A stretch of 64,000 nt of DNA, from NCBI RefSeq assembly GCF_000215105.1, contig NC_015588.1, positions 1,798,001-1,862,000 on the forward strand, in the 5' to 3' direction. Made by a program: the position numbers and the translations under genes. The notes beneath the pieces are model-generated. The model did no database searches, had not been told where the DNA came from, and saw only the letters and a list, made by a program, of their open reading frames with translations. Shown one piece after another: positions 16,897-25,024 of the stretch; positions within the stretch are counted from its first letter, which is position 1, and every line of letters starts with the position of its first letter. This DNA comes from Isoptericola variabilis 225 (GTDB lineage: Bacteria; Actinomycetota; Actinomycetes; Actinomycetales; Cellulomonadaceae).

Positions 16897-17660
16897 CGCC
16901 CGACCGCTCGCTCGCCGCGATGATCGCCGAGACCGACCGACCGCTCGTCGGCGCCTGGTCGAGCCTCGGCTCGTCGCTCGCCGCCGAGATCCTCGCGGGC
17001 AGCGGGCTCGACGTCGTCGTGGTCGACGGCGAGCACGGGCCCAACGACCTCACGACGATCCTCGGCCAGCTGCAGGCGACGGCTGCCTACCCCGTCGCCA
17101 CGCTCGTGCGCGTGCCGTACGGCGACCCGGTCGTCCTCAAGCAGGTGCTCGACCTCGGGGCGACGAACGTCCTGGTCCCCATGGTCGACGGCGTCGAGCA
17201 GGCCGAGGGCGTCGTGCGCGCCGTACGGTACCCGCCGGCGGGGATCCGCGGCGTGGGCAGCGCCCTGGCCCGCTCGGCGCGGTGGAACCGCGTGCCCGAC
17301 TACGTCACGACCGCCGACGCGGGCGTCACGCTCGTCGTGCAGCTCGAGACGCGCGCCGCCGTCGCGGACGCGCGCGAGATCGCCGCGGTCGACGGCGTCG
17401 ACGCCGTGCTCGTCGGTCCCGCGGACCTCGCCGCGTCGATGGGGCACCCCGGCGAGCAGGAGCACCCGGACGTCGTGGACGCCGTCCTCGCGACGGTCGC
17501 CGCGTGCCGGGACGTCGGCACGCCCGTCGGGGTCAACGCGTTCACGCCCGCGATGGCCGACCGGTACCTCGACGCGGGCGCCGCGTTCGTGCTCGTCGGC
17601 GCGGACGCCCTCCTCATCGCGCGCGGCGCCGAGGCCCTGGCCGAGCGGTACGCGCGCTGA
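16881..17660 (+). CDS. hpaI: 4-hydroxy-2-oxoheptanedioate aldolase (HpcH/HpaI)
   Basis: 259-residue class II pyruvate aldolase. It splits 4-hydroxy-2-oxoheptane-1,7-dioate to pyruvate and succinate semialdehyde, the last step of the pathway. Family motifs: VVVDGEHGPND (about residues 45-55), VRVPYGDP with the catalytic Arg, DLGATNVLVPMV, the metal-binding Glu in VQLETR, and VLVGPADLAASMG. The start overlaps the end of hpaH by 16 nt. It is the last gene of the cluster; an unrelated epimerase follows 18 nt later. Pyruvate and succinate semialdehyde feed central metabolism, and a succinate dehydrogenase operon is encoded 3 kb further on. Confidence 0.92.
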   Translation: MPIQLTPDRSLAAMIAETDRPLVGAWSSLGSSLAAEILAGSGLDVVVVDGEHGPNDLTTILGQLQATAAYPVATLVRVPYGDPVVLKQVLDLGATNVLVPMVDGVEQAEGVVRAVRYPPAGIRGVGSALARSARWNRVPDYVTTADAGVTLVVQLETRAAVADAREIAAVDGVDAVLVGPADLAASMGHPGEQEHPDVVDAVLATVAACRDVGTPVGVNAFTPAMADRYLDAGAAFVLVGADALLIARGAEALAERYAR

Positions 17661-17678
17661 GCCTGGCAGGCTCGGCCC

Positions 17679-18614
17679 ATGAAGATCGTCGTCGCCGGCG
17701 GGTCCGGCACCCTGGGCCGCACGCTGTCGCGCGACCTGGCCGGCCGCGGCCACGAGGTCGTCGTCCTGACCCGCTCCCCCGGCCGGGCCGACTACGGCAC
17801 CGACCCCGTGCGCGAGGTCGCCTGGGACGCCCGCACGGTCGGCCCGTGGGCCGACGAGCTGCGCCCCGGCACGGGCGTGGCGCTCGTGAACCTGGCCGGC
17901 AGGCTCGTCGACGCCCGGCCGACCCGCGAGAACGTCGCGGCGCTGCGCGACTCGCGCGTGGATGCCACCCGCGCGCTCGTCGGCGCGGCCGCGCGGCTCG
18001 GCACGCCCGTCGAGCGCTGGCTCCAGGCGTCGACGACCGCCGTCTACTCCGACGCCGGCGAGGCGAGGCTGACCGAGTCGAGCCCCGTGCCCGACGACGG
18101 GCTCCCCCAGATGACGGGCGTCGCCCGGCCGTGGGAGGAGGCGGCGTCGGGCGCCGACGCGCGGCACCTCGTCGTGCTGCGCACGTCCATCGTGCTCGAC
18201 GCCGGCACCCCGGCCCTGGACCGGCTGCTGCTCCTGGTCCGCCTGGGGGTGGGCGGCACGGTCGGGCGAGGCGACCAGTGGTTCAGCTGGATCCACGTCG
18301 ACGACTGGCTCGCGATCGCCCGGGCCGCGCTCGGTCTCGACCCGGAGCTCGAGCTGCCGGACGGGCCGGTGATCGCCGCGGCACCGCACCCGGTGCGCAA
18401 CCGCGACCTCATGGCCGCCCTGCGGCGCGTCTCCGGGCGCCGCTTCGGGATCCCCACGCCCGTGCCTCTCGTCCGGCTGGGCGCCGTCGTCCTGCGGACC
18501 GACCCGCTGCTCGCCCTCACCGGGCGGCACACGACGTCCGAGGTGCTGGACCGGGCGGGGTTCCGCTTCCGGTTCCCCACGCTCGACGACGCGCTGGCGG
18601 ACCTGCTCGGGTGA
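17679..18614 (+). CDS. TIGR01777-family NAD(P)-dependent epimerase (SDR39U1-like)
   Basis: 311-residue atypical extended SDR. The nucleotide-binding glycine motif is at the very start (VVAGGSGTLGRTLSRDLAGRG, residues 4-24 region). LVNLAG and the Ser-x-Tyr positions around STTAVYSDAG follow, then a C-terminal DUF1731-like segment ending in FRFPTLDDALADLL. Members such as YfcH are sugar-nucleotide-epimerase homologues whose substrate is not established. ATG at 17679; the gene may read on from hpaI because only 18 nt separate them, but the function is unrelated to the pathway. Confidence 0.88.
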   Translation: MKIVVAGGSGTLGRTLSRDLAGRGHEVVVLTRSPGRADYGTDPVREVAWDARTVGPWADELRPGTGVALVNLAGRLVDARPTRENVAALRDSRVDATRALVGAAARLGTPVERWLQASTTAVYSDAGEARLTESSPVPDDGLPQMTGVARPWEEAASGADARHLVVLRTSIVLDAGTPALDRLLLLVRLGVGGTVGRGDQWFSWIHVDDWLAIARAALGLDPELELPDGPVIAAAPHPVRNRDLMAALRRVSGRRFGIPTPVPLVRLGAVVLRTDPLLALTGRHTTSEVLDRAGFRFRFPTLDDALADLLG

Positions 18615-18773
18615 CCGGCGGCCCGTCGCCGCCTCCGTCGTTCACCGTGTCCTCGATCAACCGTCGACCCGGATACATGCCCCCGTCAACGGATCGTCGG
18701 GGCGTGTTCACGTTCCGCTGTGAGCGTGGCGAGCGGCCGGCCGAGCGGCCGGCGACGACCCGACAGGAGGCAC

Positions 18774-20591
18774 GTGACCGTGAGAAGCAGATCTCTGGTG
18801 CGCCGCCAGACCCGCCTGACCGCCACCGCCGTCACCCTCGTCGTGGGGGGCGCCTCGCTCGTCCCCGCCGCCGCGAGCGCCGCCGACGCCGCGACGGGCC
18901 CGTCCTGGGCCGAGACCGCCTACCGCGGCGGCGTCCACGTCGTCGAGGGGCCGGACGAGGACCAGAGCACCGTCGACGGCACCGTGTTCGTGGACAAGGA
19001 CCGCGACTCCGTCCAGGACGCGAACGAGCCGGGCCTCGCCGGGGTGACCGTGTCCAACGGACGCGACGTCACCACGACCGACGCCCACGGCCGGTACGAG
19101 CTGCCCGCCTTCGACAACATGACCGTCTTCGTCACCCAGCCGCGCGGGTACCAGGTGCCCGTCGACGAGGACAACGTGGCCCAGTTCTTCTACCACCACC
19201 TGCCGTCCGGCTCCCCGGAGCTGCGGTACGGCGGGATCGCGCCGACCGGCGAGCTGCCCGACGAGGTGAACTTCCCGCTCGCCAAGAGCACGCTCACGCA
19301 GTCGCCCGAGCAGCACTGCGTCGTCGGCGCCGACGTGCAGACGTACGACCTGGAGGAGGTCGAGTTCGCCCGCAACGGCGTCTTCGCCGACCTCGCCGGA
19401 CGCACGGACTACGCCGGCTGCGGCGCCCTGTTCATCGGCGACGTCGTGGGCGACGACCTGTCGCTGTACGCGCAGACGCGCGAGCTCACGCGCATGCTCA
19501 ACGGCCCGGCCCGCTTCCTGCCGGGCAACCACGACCTCGACTTCGACTCGCCCGAGCCGGAGCACAACTTCGACACCTTCCGCGCGAAGCTCGGTCCGGC
19601 GTACTACTCGTACGACGTCGGCAAGGCGCACGTCGTCGCCCTCAACACGGTCGAGTACCCGACGGTCGTGCCGCCCAGCAAGAGCAGCTACACGAACGGC
19701 ATCGACGAGCAGCAGCTCGAGTGGCTCCGCAACGACATCGCCCAGGTGCCCATGGACCGGCCGATCGTCCTCGCGGCCCACATGCCGCTGCTCGAGTTCT
19801 TCTACAGCAGCTCTCACCGGGTGAAGCAGGTCAAGGAGGTCTACGAGATCCTCGAGGGCCGCACCGTCGTCTCCGTCGGCGGGCACACCCACGTCTCGGA
19901 GAACCTGCGCGAGGGCGACCTCATGGCCGGCTGGACCGACGTCGTCGGCGAGGAGGGCCTGCCGTTCCCGCACCTGACGGTCGGCGCGGTCTCCGGCCAC
20001 TGGTACTCGGGCCAGGTCCTCGAGGAGGGCTACCCGACGACGCTCCAGCGCGACGGCACGCCTCCCGGCGTCCTCACGCTCGACATCAAGAACGCCCAGA
20101 TCCGCGAGCGCTACACGGTCCGCGGCGACGACGGGTCCGACCAGATGGCGGTCGGCCTCAACACGCCCCGGTACCGCGCTTGGTACGCCGAGAACGTGAG
20201 CGTCCCTCGCGGCACCGCCCCGGCGCTGGAGGACCCGCTCACGGTGACGCGCGACGACCTCGCGGGCACCACGTGGCTCACCGCGAACGTCTGGATGGGC
20301 TCGACCGGATCGACGGTCGCCGTCTCGCTCGACGGCGGCGAGCCCGTCGAGGCCGTCCGCACGCAGCAGATGCAGGGCGAGAGCCCGCGCGTCGGCGCCG
20401 AGTGGTCGGACCCGGTGGCGATCCAGGAGCAGTTCGTCCACGGCGGCGGGCTGGCCGACCGCACCATGCACCTGTGGCGCCTCGAGCTTCCCGCCGACCT
20501 CGCCGCCGGCGAGCACACCGCCGAGGTGACGACGACGGACGTCCACGGGCGCACCTTCACCGAGTCGCTGACCTTCGAGGTCGTCGAGTAG
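18774..20591 (+). CDS. Secreted calcineurin-like phosphoesterase with SdrD-B-like N-terminal domain
   Basis: About 605 residues. A signal peptide (basic RSRSLVRRQTRLT, hydrophobic core, cut near ASA-ADA) is followed by a short SdrD/prealbumin-like beta domain (VDGTVFVDKDRDSVQDANEP to TTTDAHGRYEL). The metallophosphatase core has GADVQTYD, IGDVVGDD, the metal-binding PGNHD, AAHMPLLEF and VGGHTHV. A beta-rich C-terminal domain follows. Probably hydrolyses extracellular phosphate esters or teichoic-acid-type substrates. Starts at GTG 18774 and 18780 both follow the AGGAGG at 18765-18770; 18780 has the better spacing. Two GTTCAC half sites upstream (18640, 18706) hint at, but do not prove, phosphate control. 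Confidence 0.88.
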   Translation: MTVRSRSLVRRQTRLTATAVTLVVGGASLVPAAASAADAATGPSWAETAYRGGVHVVEGPDEDQSTVDGTVFVDKDRDSVQDANEPGLAGVTVSNGRDVTTTDAHGRYELPAFDNMTVFVTQPRGYQVPVDEDNVAQFFYHHLPSGSPELRYGGIAPTGELPDEVNFPLAKSTLTQSPEQHCVVGADVQTYDLEEVEFARNGVFADLAGRTDYAGCGALFIGDVVGDDLSLYAQTRELTRMLNGPARFLPGNHDLDFDSPEPEHNFDTFRAKLGPAYYSYDVGKAHVVALNTVEYPTVVPPSKSSYTNGIDEQQLEWLRNDIAQVPMDRPIVLAAHMPLLEFFYSSSHRVKQVKEVYEILEGRTVVSVGGHTHVSENLREGDLMAGWTDVVGEEGLPFPHLTVGAVSGHWYSGQVLEEGYPTTLQRDGTPPGVLTLDIKNAQIRERYTVRGDDGSDQMAVGLNTPRYRAWYAENVSVPRGTAPALEDPLTVTRDDLAGTTWLTANVWMGSTGSTVAVSLDGGEPVEAVRTQQMQGESPRVGAEWSDPVAIQEQFVHGGGLADRTMHLWRLELPADLAAGEHTAEVTTTDVHGRTFTESLTFEVVE

Positions 20592-20600
20592 CACCGCCGT

Positions 20601-20636
20601 GGCCGGGCAGGGCGCGGGACGGCGCCCTGCCCGGCC
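20601..20636. terminator. Bidirectional terminator between phosphatase and sdh operon
   Basis: A 15-bp perfect stem (20601-20615 with 20622-20636) has a 6-nt loop GGGACG. It lies 10 nt after the phosphatase stop and 24 nt after the end of sdhB on the other strand. Confidence 0.75.
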
Positions 20637-20659
20637 GCTCGCGCTCGTCGGCGCCGCGG

Positions 20660-21409
20660 TCAGCGTCGGCGGCGGATCGTCCGGCCGAGCCAGACCAAGG
20701 GGTCGTAGCGCTGACCGGCCACGCGCTCCTTCATGGGGATGAGCGCGTTGTCGGTGATCTTGATGCCCTCGGGGCACACCTCGGTGCAGCACTTGGTGAT
20801 GTTGCACCGGCCCAGGCCGTGCTCGTCCTGCGCCGCGGAGACGCGGTCCGAGACGTCGAGCGGGTGCATCTCGAGCTCGGCGACCCGCATGAGGAAGCGC
20901 GGGCCGGCGAACGCCCTCTTGTTCTCCTCGTGGTCGCGCACGACGTGGCACGTGTCCTGGCACAGGAAGCACTCGATGCACTTGCGGAACTCCTGCGACC
21001 GCTGGACGTCGGCCTGGCTCATCCGGTACTCGCCCGGCGCGAGGTCGATCGGGGGCGTGAACGACAGGATCTCGCGGGCCTTCTCGTAGTTGTACGACAC
21101 GTCGGTCACGAGGTCGCGGATCACCGGGAACGTCCGCATGGGCGTCACGGTCACCACGTCGTCGGGGGCGAACAGCGACATCCGGGTCATGCACAGCAGC
21201 CGTGGGCGGCCGTTGATCTCCGCCGAGCACGACCCGCACTTGCCCGCCTTGCAGTTCCACCGCACCGCCAGGTCGGGCGCCTGGGTGGCCTGGAGCCGGT
21301 GGATGACGTCGAGCACGACCTCGCCCTCGTTGACCTCGACGTCGAAGTCGACGAGCTCGCCGCCGACCGAGCTGCCGCGCCACACGCGGAACCGCCCCGT
21401 GTAGCTCAT
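20660..21409 (-). CDS. sdhB: Succinate dehydrogenase/fumarate reductase iron-sulfur subunit
   Basis: 249 residues carrying three Fe-S clusters that pass electrons from the flavin subunit to the membrane anchor. [2Fe-2S] ligands lie in CKAGKCGSC and the later LLC. The two downstream clusters use CIECFLCQDTC and CNITKCCTEVCPEG. The overall sequence is of the Rv0247c (Sdh1) type rather than the classical SdhB. It overlaps sdhA by 4 nt (ATGA at 21406-21409) and is the last gene of the operon, ended by the hairpin at 20601-20636. Confidence 0.93.
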   Translation of the reverse strand: MSYTGRFRVWRGSSVGGELVDFDVEVNEGEVVLDVIHRLQATQAPDLAVRWNCKAGKCGSCSAEINGRPRLLCMTRMSLFAPDDVVTVTPMRTFPVIRDLVTDVSYNYEKAREILSFTPPIDLAPGEYRMSQADVQRSQEFRKCIECFLCQDTCHVVRDHEENKRAFAGPRFLMRVAELEMHPLDVSDRVSAAQDEHGLGRCNITKCCTEVCPEGIKITDNALIPMKERVAGQRYDPLVWLGRTIRRRR

Positions 21410-23340
21410 GCGGCGCCTCCTTCGGGATGGGCCGTCAGCTCGGCGGGGGTGTAGTACTTCTCGAGCTCGGTGAGGTCGAACAGCGCGAGCAGGTCCTCGC
21501 GCATGGGGGCGCGCTCCGCGACCTCGACCTCGACACGCGGCACCGCGAGACCGTCGGCCGCCTCGCCGGGGACGCAGCGGGTCACGAGCACCCGGTGGCG
21601 CCACTCCGGGTCGAGCATCGGGTGGTCGTCGCGGGTGTGCCCGCCGCGGCTCTCGGTGCGCATCAGCGCCGAGGACGCGACCGCCTCGCTCACCATGAGC
21701 ATGTTCCGCAGGTCCAGCGCCAGGTGCCAGCCGGGGTTGTACTGCCGGTGGCCCTCGACGACGACGTGGCGCAGGCGCGCCCGCAGCTCGCCGAGCCGCT
21801 CGAGCGCCTCGGTCATCTCGTCCTCCGTGCGGATGATGCCCACGAGGTCGTTCATGACGCCCTGCAGCTCGGCGTGCAGCGTGTACGGGTTCTCGGCCCG
21901 GGCGCCGCGCGAGGGCGGGTCGAAGGGCGCGAGCGCCGTGCGCGCGGCCGCCTCGACGTCGCGGTCGCGCCGCGACGGGCGCCTGGCGAGCCCGGTGACG
22001 TAGTCGGCCGCGCCGAGGCCCGCGCGTCGGCCGAACACGAGCAGGTCCGACAGCGAGTTGCCCCCGAGCCGGTTCGAGCCGTGCATGCCGCCCGCGCACT
22101 CCCCCGCCGCGAACAGGCCCGGCACGCTCGACTGCCCCGTGTCCGGGTCGACGTCGATCCCGCCCATGACGTAGTGGCACGTCGGGCCCACCTCCATGGG
22201 CTCGGCCGTGATGTCGACGTCGGCCAGCTCCTTGAACTGGTGGTACATCGACGGCAGGCGCCGCTTGATCTCCTCGGCCGGCATGCGGCTCGCGATGTCG
22301 AGGAACACTCCCCCGTGCGGCGAGCCGCGCCCTTCCTTGACCTCCGTGTTGATCGCCCGCGCCACCTCGTCGCGGGGCAGCAGGTCGGGCGTGCGACGGT
22401 TGTTGTCCTGGTCGGTGTACCAGCGGTCGGCCTCGTCCTCCGTCTGGGCGTACTGGCCCTTGAAGACGTCCGGCACGTACCGGAACATGAACCGGTCCCC
22501 GTCGGAGTTGCGCAGCACGCCGCCGTCGCCGCGCACGCCCTCCGTCACGAGGATGCCCTTGACGCTGGGCGGCCACACCATGCCCGTCGGGTGGAACTGG
22601 ACGAACTCCATGTCGACGAGGCCGGCGCCGGCGCGCAGGGCGAGCGCGTGGCCGTCGCCCGTGTACTCCCAGGAGTTCGACGTCACCTTGAACGACTTGC
22701 CGATCCCGCCGGTGGCGAGCACGACCGCGGGCGCGGAGAACTCCACGAACCGGCCGGTCTCCCGCCAGTACCCGAACGCGCCGGCGATCGCGCCGTCGTC
22801 GTCGGTCAGCAGCTCGGTGACCGTGCACTCGGCGAACACGCGCAGGCGCGACTCGTAGTCGCCGGTCGCGAAGTAGTCGGCCCGCTGCAGCGCCACGACG
22901 CGCTGCTGGAGCGTGCGGATGAGCTCGAGGCCGGTCCGGTCGCCGACGTGCGCGAGCCGCGGGTAGGTGTGGCCGCCGAAGTTGCGCTGGCTGATCCGGC
23001 CGTCGGGCGTGCGGTCGAAGAGCGCCCCCCAGGCCTCCAGCTCCCAGACGCGGTCGGGCGCCTCCTTCGCGTGCAGCTCGGCCATCCGCCAGCTGTTGAG
23101 GAACTTCCCGCCGCGCATCGTGTCGCGGAAATGCACCTGCCACGAGTCCTTCTCGGCGACGTTGCCCATCGCCGCGGCGCAGCCGCCCTCGGCCATCACG
23201 GTGTGCGCCTTGCCGAACAGCGACTTGCAGACGATCCCGGTGCGCAGGCCGCGCTCGCGCGCCTCGATCGCCGCGCGCAGCCCGGCCCCGCCCGCGCCGA
23301 CGACGAGGACGTCGTACTCGTGCCGTTCGATCGTGGTCAC
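21406..23340 (-). CDS. sdhA: Succinate dehydrogenase/fumarate reductase flavoprotein subunit
   Basis: 644-residue catalytic subunit that oxidises succinate to fumarate (or the reverse). The FAD-binding motif GAGGAG is at residues 15-20 and the covalent-FAD His is H46 (KAHTVMAEGG). Substrate-binding and active-site stretches include QFHPTG, HGSNRLGGNSLSDLLVFGRRAG and the C-terminal RSRGGHTRDDHP-like ESRGGHTRDDHP. It is most like the Rv0248c-type Sdh1 flavoprotein. It sits between the membrane anchor gene (10 nt upstream) and sdhB (4-nt overlap). Succinate semialdehyde from the hpa pathway would enter the TCA cycle at this enzyme after oxidation to succinate. Confidence 0.95.
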   Translation of the reverse strand: MTTIERHEYDVLVVGAGGAGLRAAIEARERGLRTGIVCKSLFGKAHTVMAEGGCAAAMGNVAEKDSWQVHFRDTMRGGKFLNSWRMAELHAKEAPDRVWELEAWGALFDRTPDGRISQRNFGGHTYPRLAHVGDRTGLELIRTLQQRVVALQRADYFATGDYESRLRVFAECTVTELLTDDDGAIAGAFGYWRETGRFVEFSAPAVVLATGGIGKSFKVTSNSWEYTGDGHALALRAGAGLVDMEFVQFHPTGMVWPPSVKGILVTEGVRGDGGVLRNSDGDRFMFRYVPDVFKGQYAQTEDEADRWYTDQDNNRRTPDLLPRDEVARAINTEVKEGRGSPHGGVFLDIASRMPAEEIKRRLPSMYHQFKELADVDITAEPMEVGPTCHYVMGGIDVDPDTGQSSVPGLFAAGECAGGMHGSNRLGGNSLSDLLVFGRRAGLGAADYVTGLARRPSRRDRDVEAAARTALAPFDPPSRGARAENPYTLHAELQGVMNDLVGIIRTEDEMTEALERLGELRARLRHVVVEGHRQYNPGWHLALDLRNMLMVSEAVASSALMRTESRGGHTRDDHPMLDPEWRHRVLVTRCVPGEAADGLAVPRVEVEVAERAPMREDLLALFDLTELEKYYTPAELTAHPEGGAA

Positions 23341-23350
23341 CGAGGTGCTC

Positions 23351-24160
23351 CTATCCGACGATCCGCAGGTCGGTGATCGTCCCGCGCGCGACGAGCATCA
23401 CGTACAGGTCGGTGAGGATCAGCGTGCCGAGCGTGATCCACGCGAACTGCATGTGCCTCGTGTTGAGCGCGGAGACCTTGGTCCAGAACCAGTACCGCAC
23501 GGGGTGCTTCGAGAAGTGCGTGAGGCGCCCGCCCATCACGTGCCGGCACGAGTGGCACGAGAGCGTGTAGCACCACAGCAGGACGACGTTGACGAGCAGC
23601 ACGAGGTTGCCGACGCCGACGACGAACCCGTCGGTCGGGTGCCGGAACGCGACGATCGCGTCGTAGCTGTTGACGAGCGAGACCAGCACCGCGACGTAGA
23701 AGAAGTACCGGTGCGCGTTCTGCAGGACCAGGGGGAAGCGGGTCTCGCCCGTGTAGGCGGCGTGCGGCTCGGGGACCGCGCACGCCGGCGGCGAGAGCCA
23801 GAACGACCGGTAGTACGCCTTGCGGTAGTAGTAGCAGGTCAGGCGGAACAGCAGGAGGAACGGCAGGCTCAGCGCCGCGTACGGGATGAGCGGGTGGTCG
23901 GGCAGGAACGTGCCGAAGTGGGCCGCGCCCGGCTCGGACGCGCACCCGACGGACACGCACGGCGAGTAGAACGGCGTCAGGTACCGCTCGTCGGCGAAGA
24001 AGTACTGCTGCTGGAAGGCCCGCACCCCGCCGTAGACGACGAAGACCAGCAGCCCGAGGGCCGTGGCCGCCGGCGCGAGCCACCACCGGTCGGTCCGCAG
24101 GTTCCCCACGCCCACCTGGGCGCGGCCGCGGGACTCGACGCCTCGCGCCGTCGCGGTCAC
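23351..24160 (-). CDS. Succinate dehydrogenase membrane anchor, Rv0249c-type
   Basis: 269-residue membrane protein with five predicted TM helices (WWLAPAATALGLLVFVVYGG, PLIPYAALSLPFLLLFRL, YFFYVAVLVSLVNSY, VVGVGNLVLLVNVVLLWCYTL, FAWITLGTLILTDLYVMLVA). Conserved His residues (AHRYFF, SCHSCRHVMGG, FSKHPVRYW) are likely heme b or quinone-site ligands. A single anchor subunit in this position is the pattern of the mycobacterial Sdh1 operon. The GTG at 24160 overlaps the stop of the small upstream gene by 4 nt; a longer frame to 24211 would start inside that gene and is rejected. Confidence 0.87.
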   Translation of the reverse strand: MTATARGVESRGRAQVGVGNLRTDRWWLAPAATALGLLVFVVYGGVRAFQQQYFFADERYLTPFYSPCVSVGCASEPGAAHFGTFLPDHPLIPYAALSLPFLLLFRLTCYYYRKAYYRSFWLSPPACAVPEPHAAYTGETRFPLVLQNAHRYFFYVAVLVSLVNSYDAIVAFRHPTDGFVVGVGNLVLLVNVVLLWCYTLSCHSCRHVMGGRLTHFSKHPVRYWFWTKVSALNTRHMQFAWITLGTLILTDLYVMLVARGTITDLRIVG

Positions 24161-24441
24161 GCGCGGTCGCCGTGGTAGCCGCCGACGCCCTCGTCGTCGG
24201 CGTCGCTCCACATGGTCTCGTCCAGCGGGGTGTCGGGGACGACGACGTGCGGCGCGTCGTCCGGGTGCGTCCGTCTGAGGGGCCTCGAGGCGAGCTCGCC
24301 GGCGTCGATCTCGAGACGTTCGAGGTCGTTCACCAGCCGGCGCACCTCGGGCGCGTCACCGAAGGCGCTGCGCACCTCGGCGACGCTGGCGCGCAGCTGC
24401 TCGATCGAGCGGCGTAGCGTCGCAAACTCGGTGGTCGTCAC
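24157..24441 (-). CDS. Small first gene of the sdh operon (Rv0250c-like position)
   Basis: 94 residues from GTG 24441, which has a GGAGG Shine-Dalgarno 8 nt away. The N-terminal half is strongly helical and probably coiled-coil (TTEFATLRRSIEQLRASVAEVRSAFG...VRRLVNDLERLEIDAGEL); the C-terminal half is acidic and ends DEGVGGYHGDRA. No membrane segment. In M. tuberculosis the Sdh1 operon also begins with a small uncharacterised protein (Rv0250c), and this gene occupies the same place. Homology is suggested by position and size only. It could be an assembly or regulatory factor for the complex. Confidence 0.7.
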   Translation of the reverse strand: MTTTEFATLRRSIEQLRASVAEVRSAFGDAPEVRRLVNDLERLEIDAGELASRPLRRTHPDDAPHVVVPDTPLDETMWSDADDEGVGGYHGDRA

Positions 24442-24474
24442 TCGGCACCTCCTCCGCGACGCGCCCCACACCGG

Positions 24475-24490
24475 CGTGAGGTGCGTCACA
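24475..24490. promoter_or_regulatory. CRP/GlxR-type operator upstream of the sdh operon
   Basis: CGTGA-GGTGCG-TCACA matches the cAMP-receptor-family site TGTGA-N6-TCACA with one change in the outermost base. It is 34 bp before the first sdh-operon start codon. GlxR and Crp are known to regulate sdh genes in corynebacteria and mycobacteria, so this fits established biology. The position close to the start suggests repression or a compact promoter. Confidence 0.55.
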
Positions 24491-24542
24491 CCAGACTCTG
24501 CCGCGAAGCATTCGCCGAGGCAAGGCGGCGCGCGCGCCCGGG

Positions 24543-24857
24543 CTAGCCCTGCGAGCTCTCGCGCGGCACCACGACGAACATCGTCGTGGCACCCGCGACG
24601 TCGAGCCGCTCGGCGACGTGGTGCGGCACGCCGCGCAGCACCGGGGGCTCGGGGCTGTGCTCCGCCGCGTGGTAGAGCAGCCGCAGGCCGCCGGAGTCCA
24701 TGAACGTCACGCGCGTGAGGTCGACGGTGATGCGGCGTCCGGCCGCCGCGTCGCGCAGCTGCGCCTCCCGGCGCTCGCGGACGGCGTTGTCGATCTCGCC
24801 CTCCATGACCCAGAGCGCGCCGCCCTGCTCGACGTGGACGTCACCGCGCTGCCGCAT
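24543..24857 (-). CDS. STAS-domain protein (anti-sigma factor antagonist-like)
   Basis: 104 residues forming a single STAS domain: VHVEQGGALWVMEGEIDNA, ITVDLTRVTFMDSGGLRLLYHAAE, then TTMFVVVP. The DSGGL loop holds the Ser that anti-sigma kinases phosphorylate in SpoIIAA/RsbV proteins. No anti-sigma kinase or sigma gene is adjacent, so its partner must be elsewhere. ATG at 24857; longer in-frame readings lack similarity. It is divergent from the MmyB-type regulator, across 167 bp. Confidence 0.85.
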   Translation of the reverse strand: MRQRGDVHVEQGGALWVMEGEIDNAVRERREAQLRDAAAGRRITVDLTRVTFMDSGGLRLLYHAAEHSPEPPVLRGVPHHVAERLDVAGATTMFVVVPRESSQG

Positions 24858-25024
24858 CCCGGTCTCCCTCTCGCACGGGCGCGGTGCCGCGCCGGTCACG
24901 ACGCATCCTAGGGCTCGCCCGCGGGGAGCGGCGCCGGGATCCGTGGCCCCGCCTCGGAGGGCCGGACGAGCCCGGTATCGACAGTCCCTCCCTCGACCAG
25001 CGGCCCGCACGTACCGTCGAGGGC

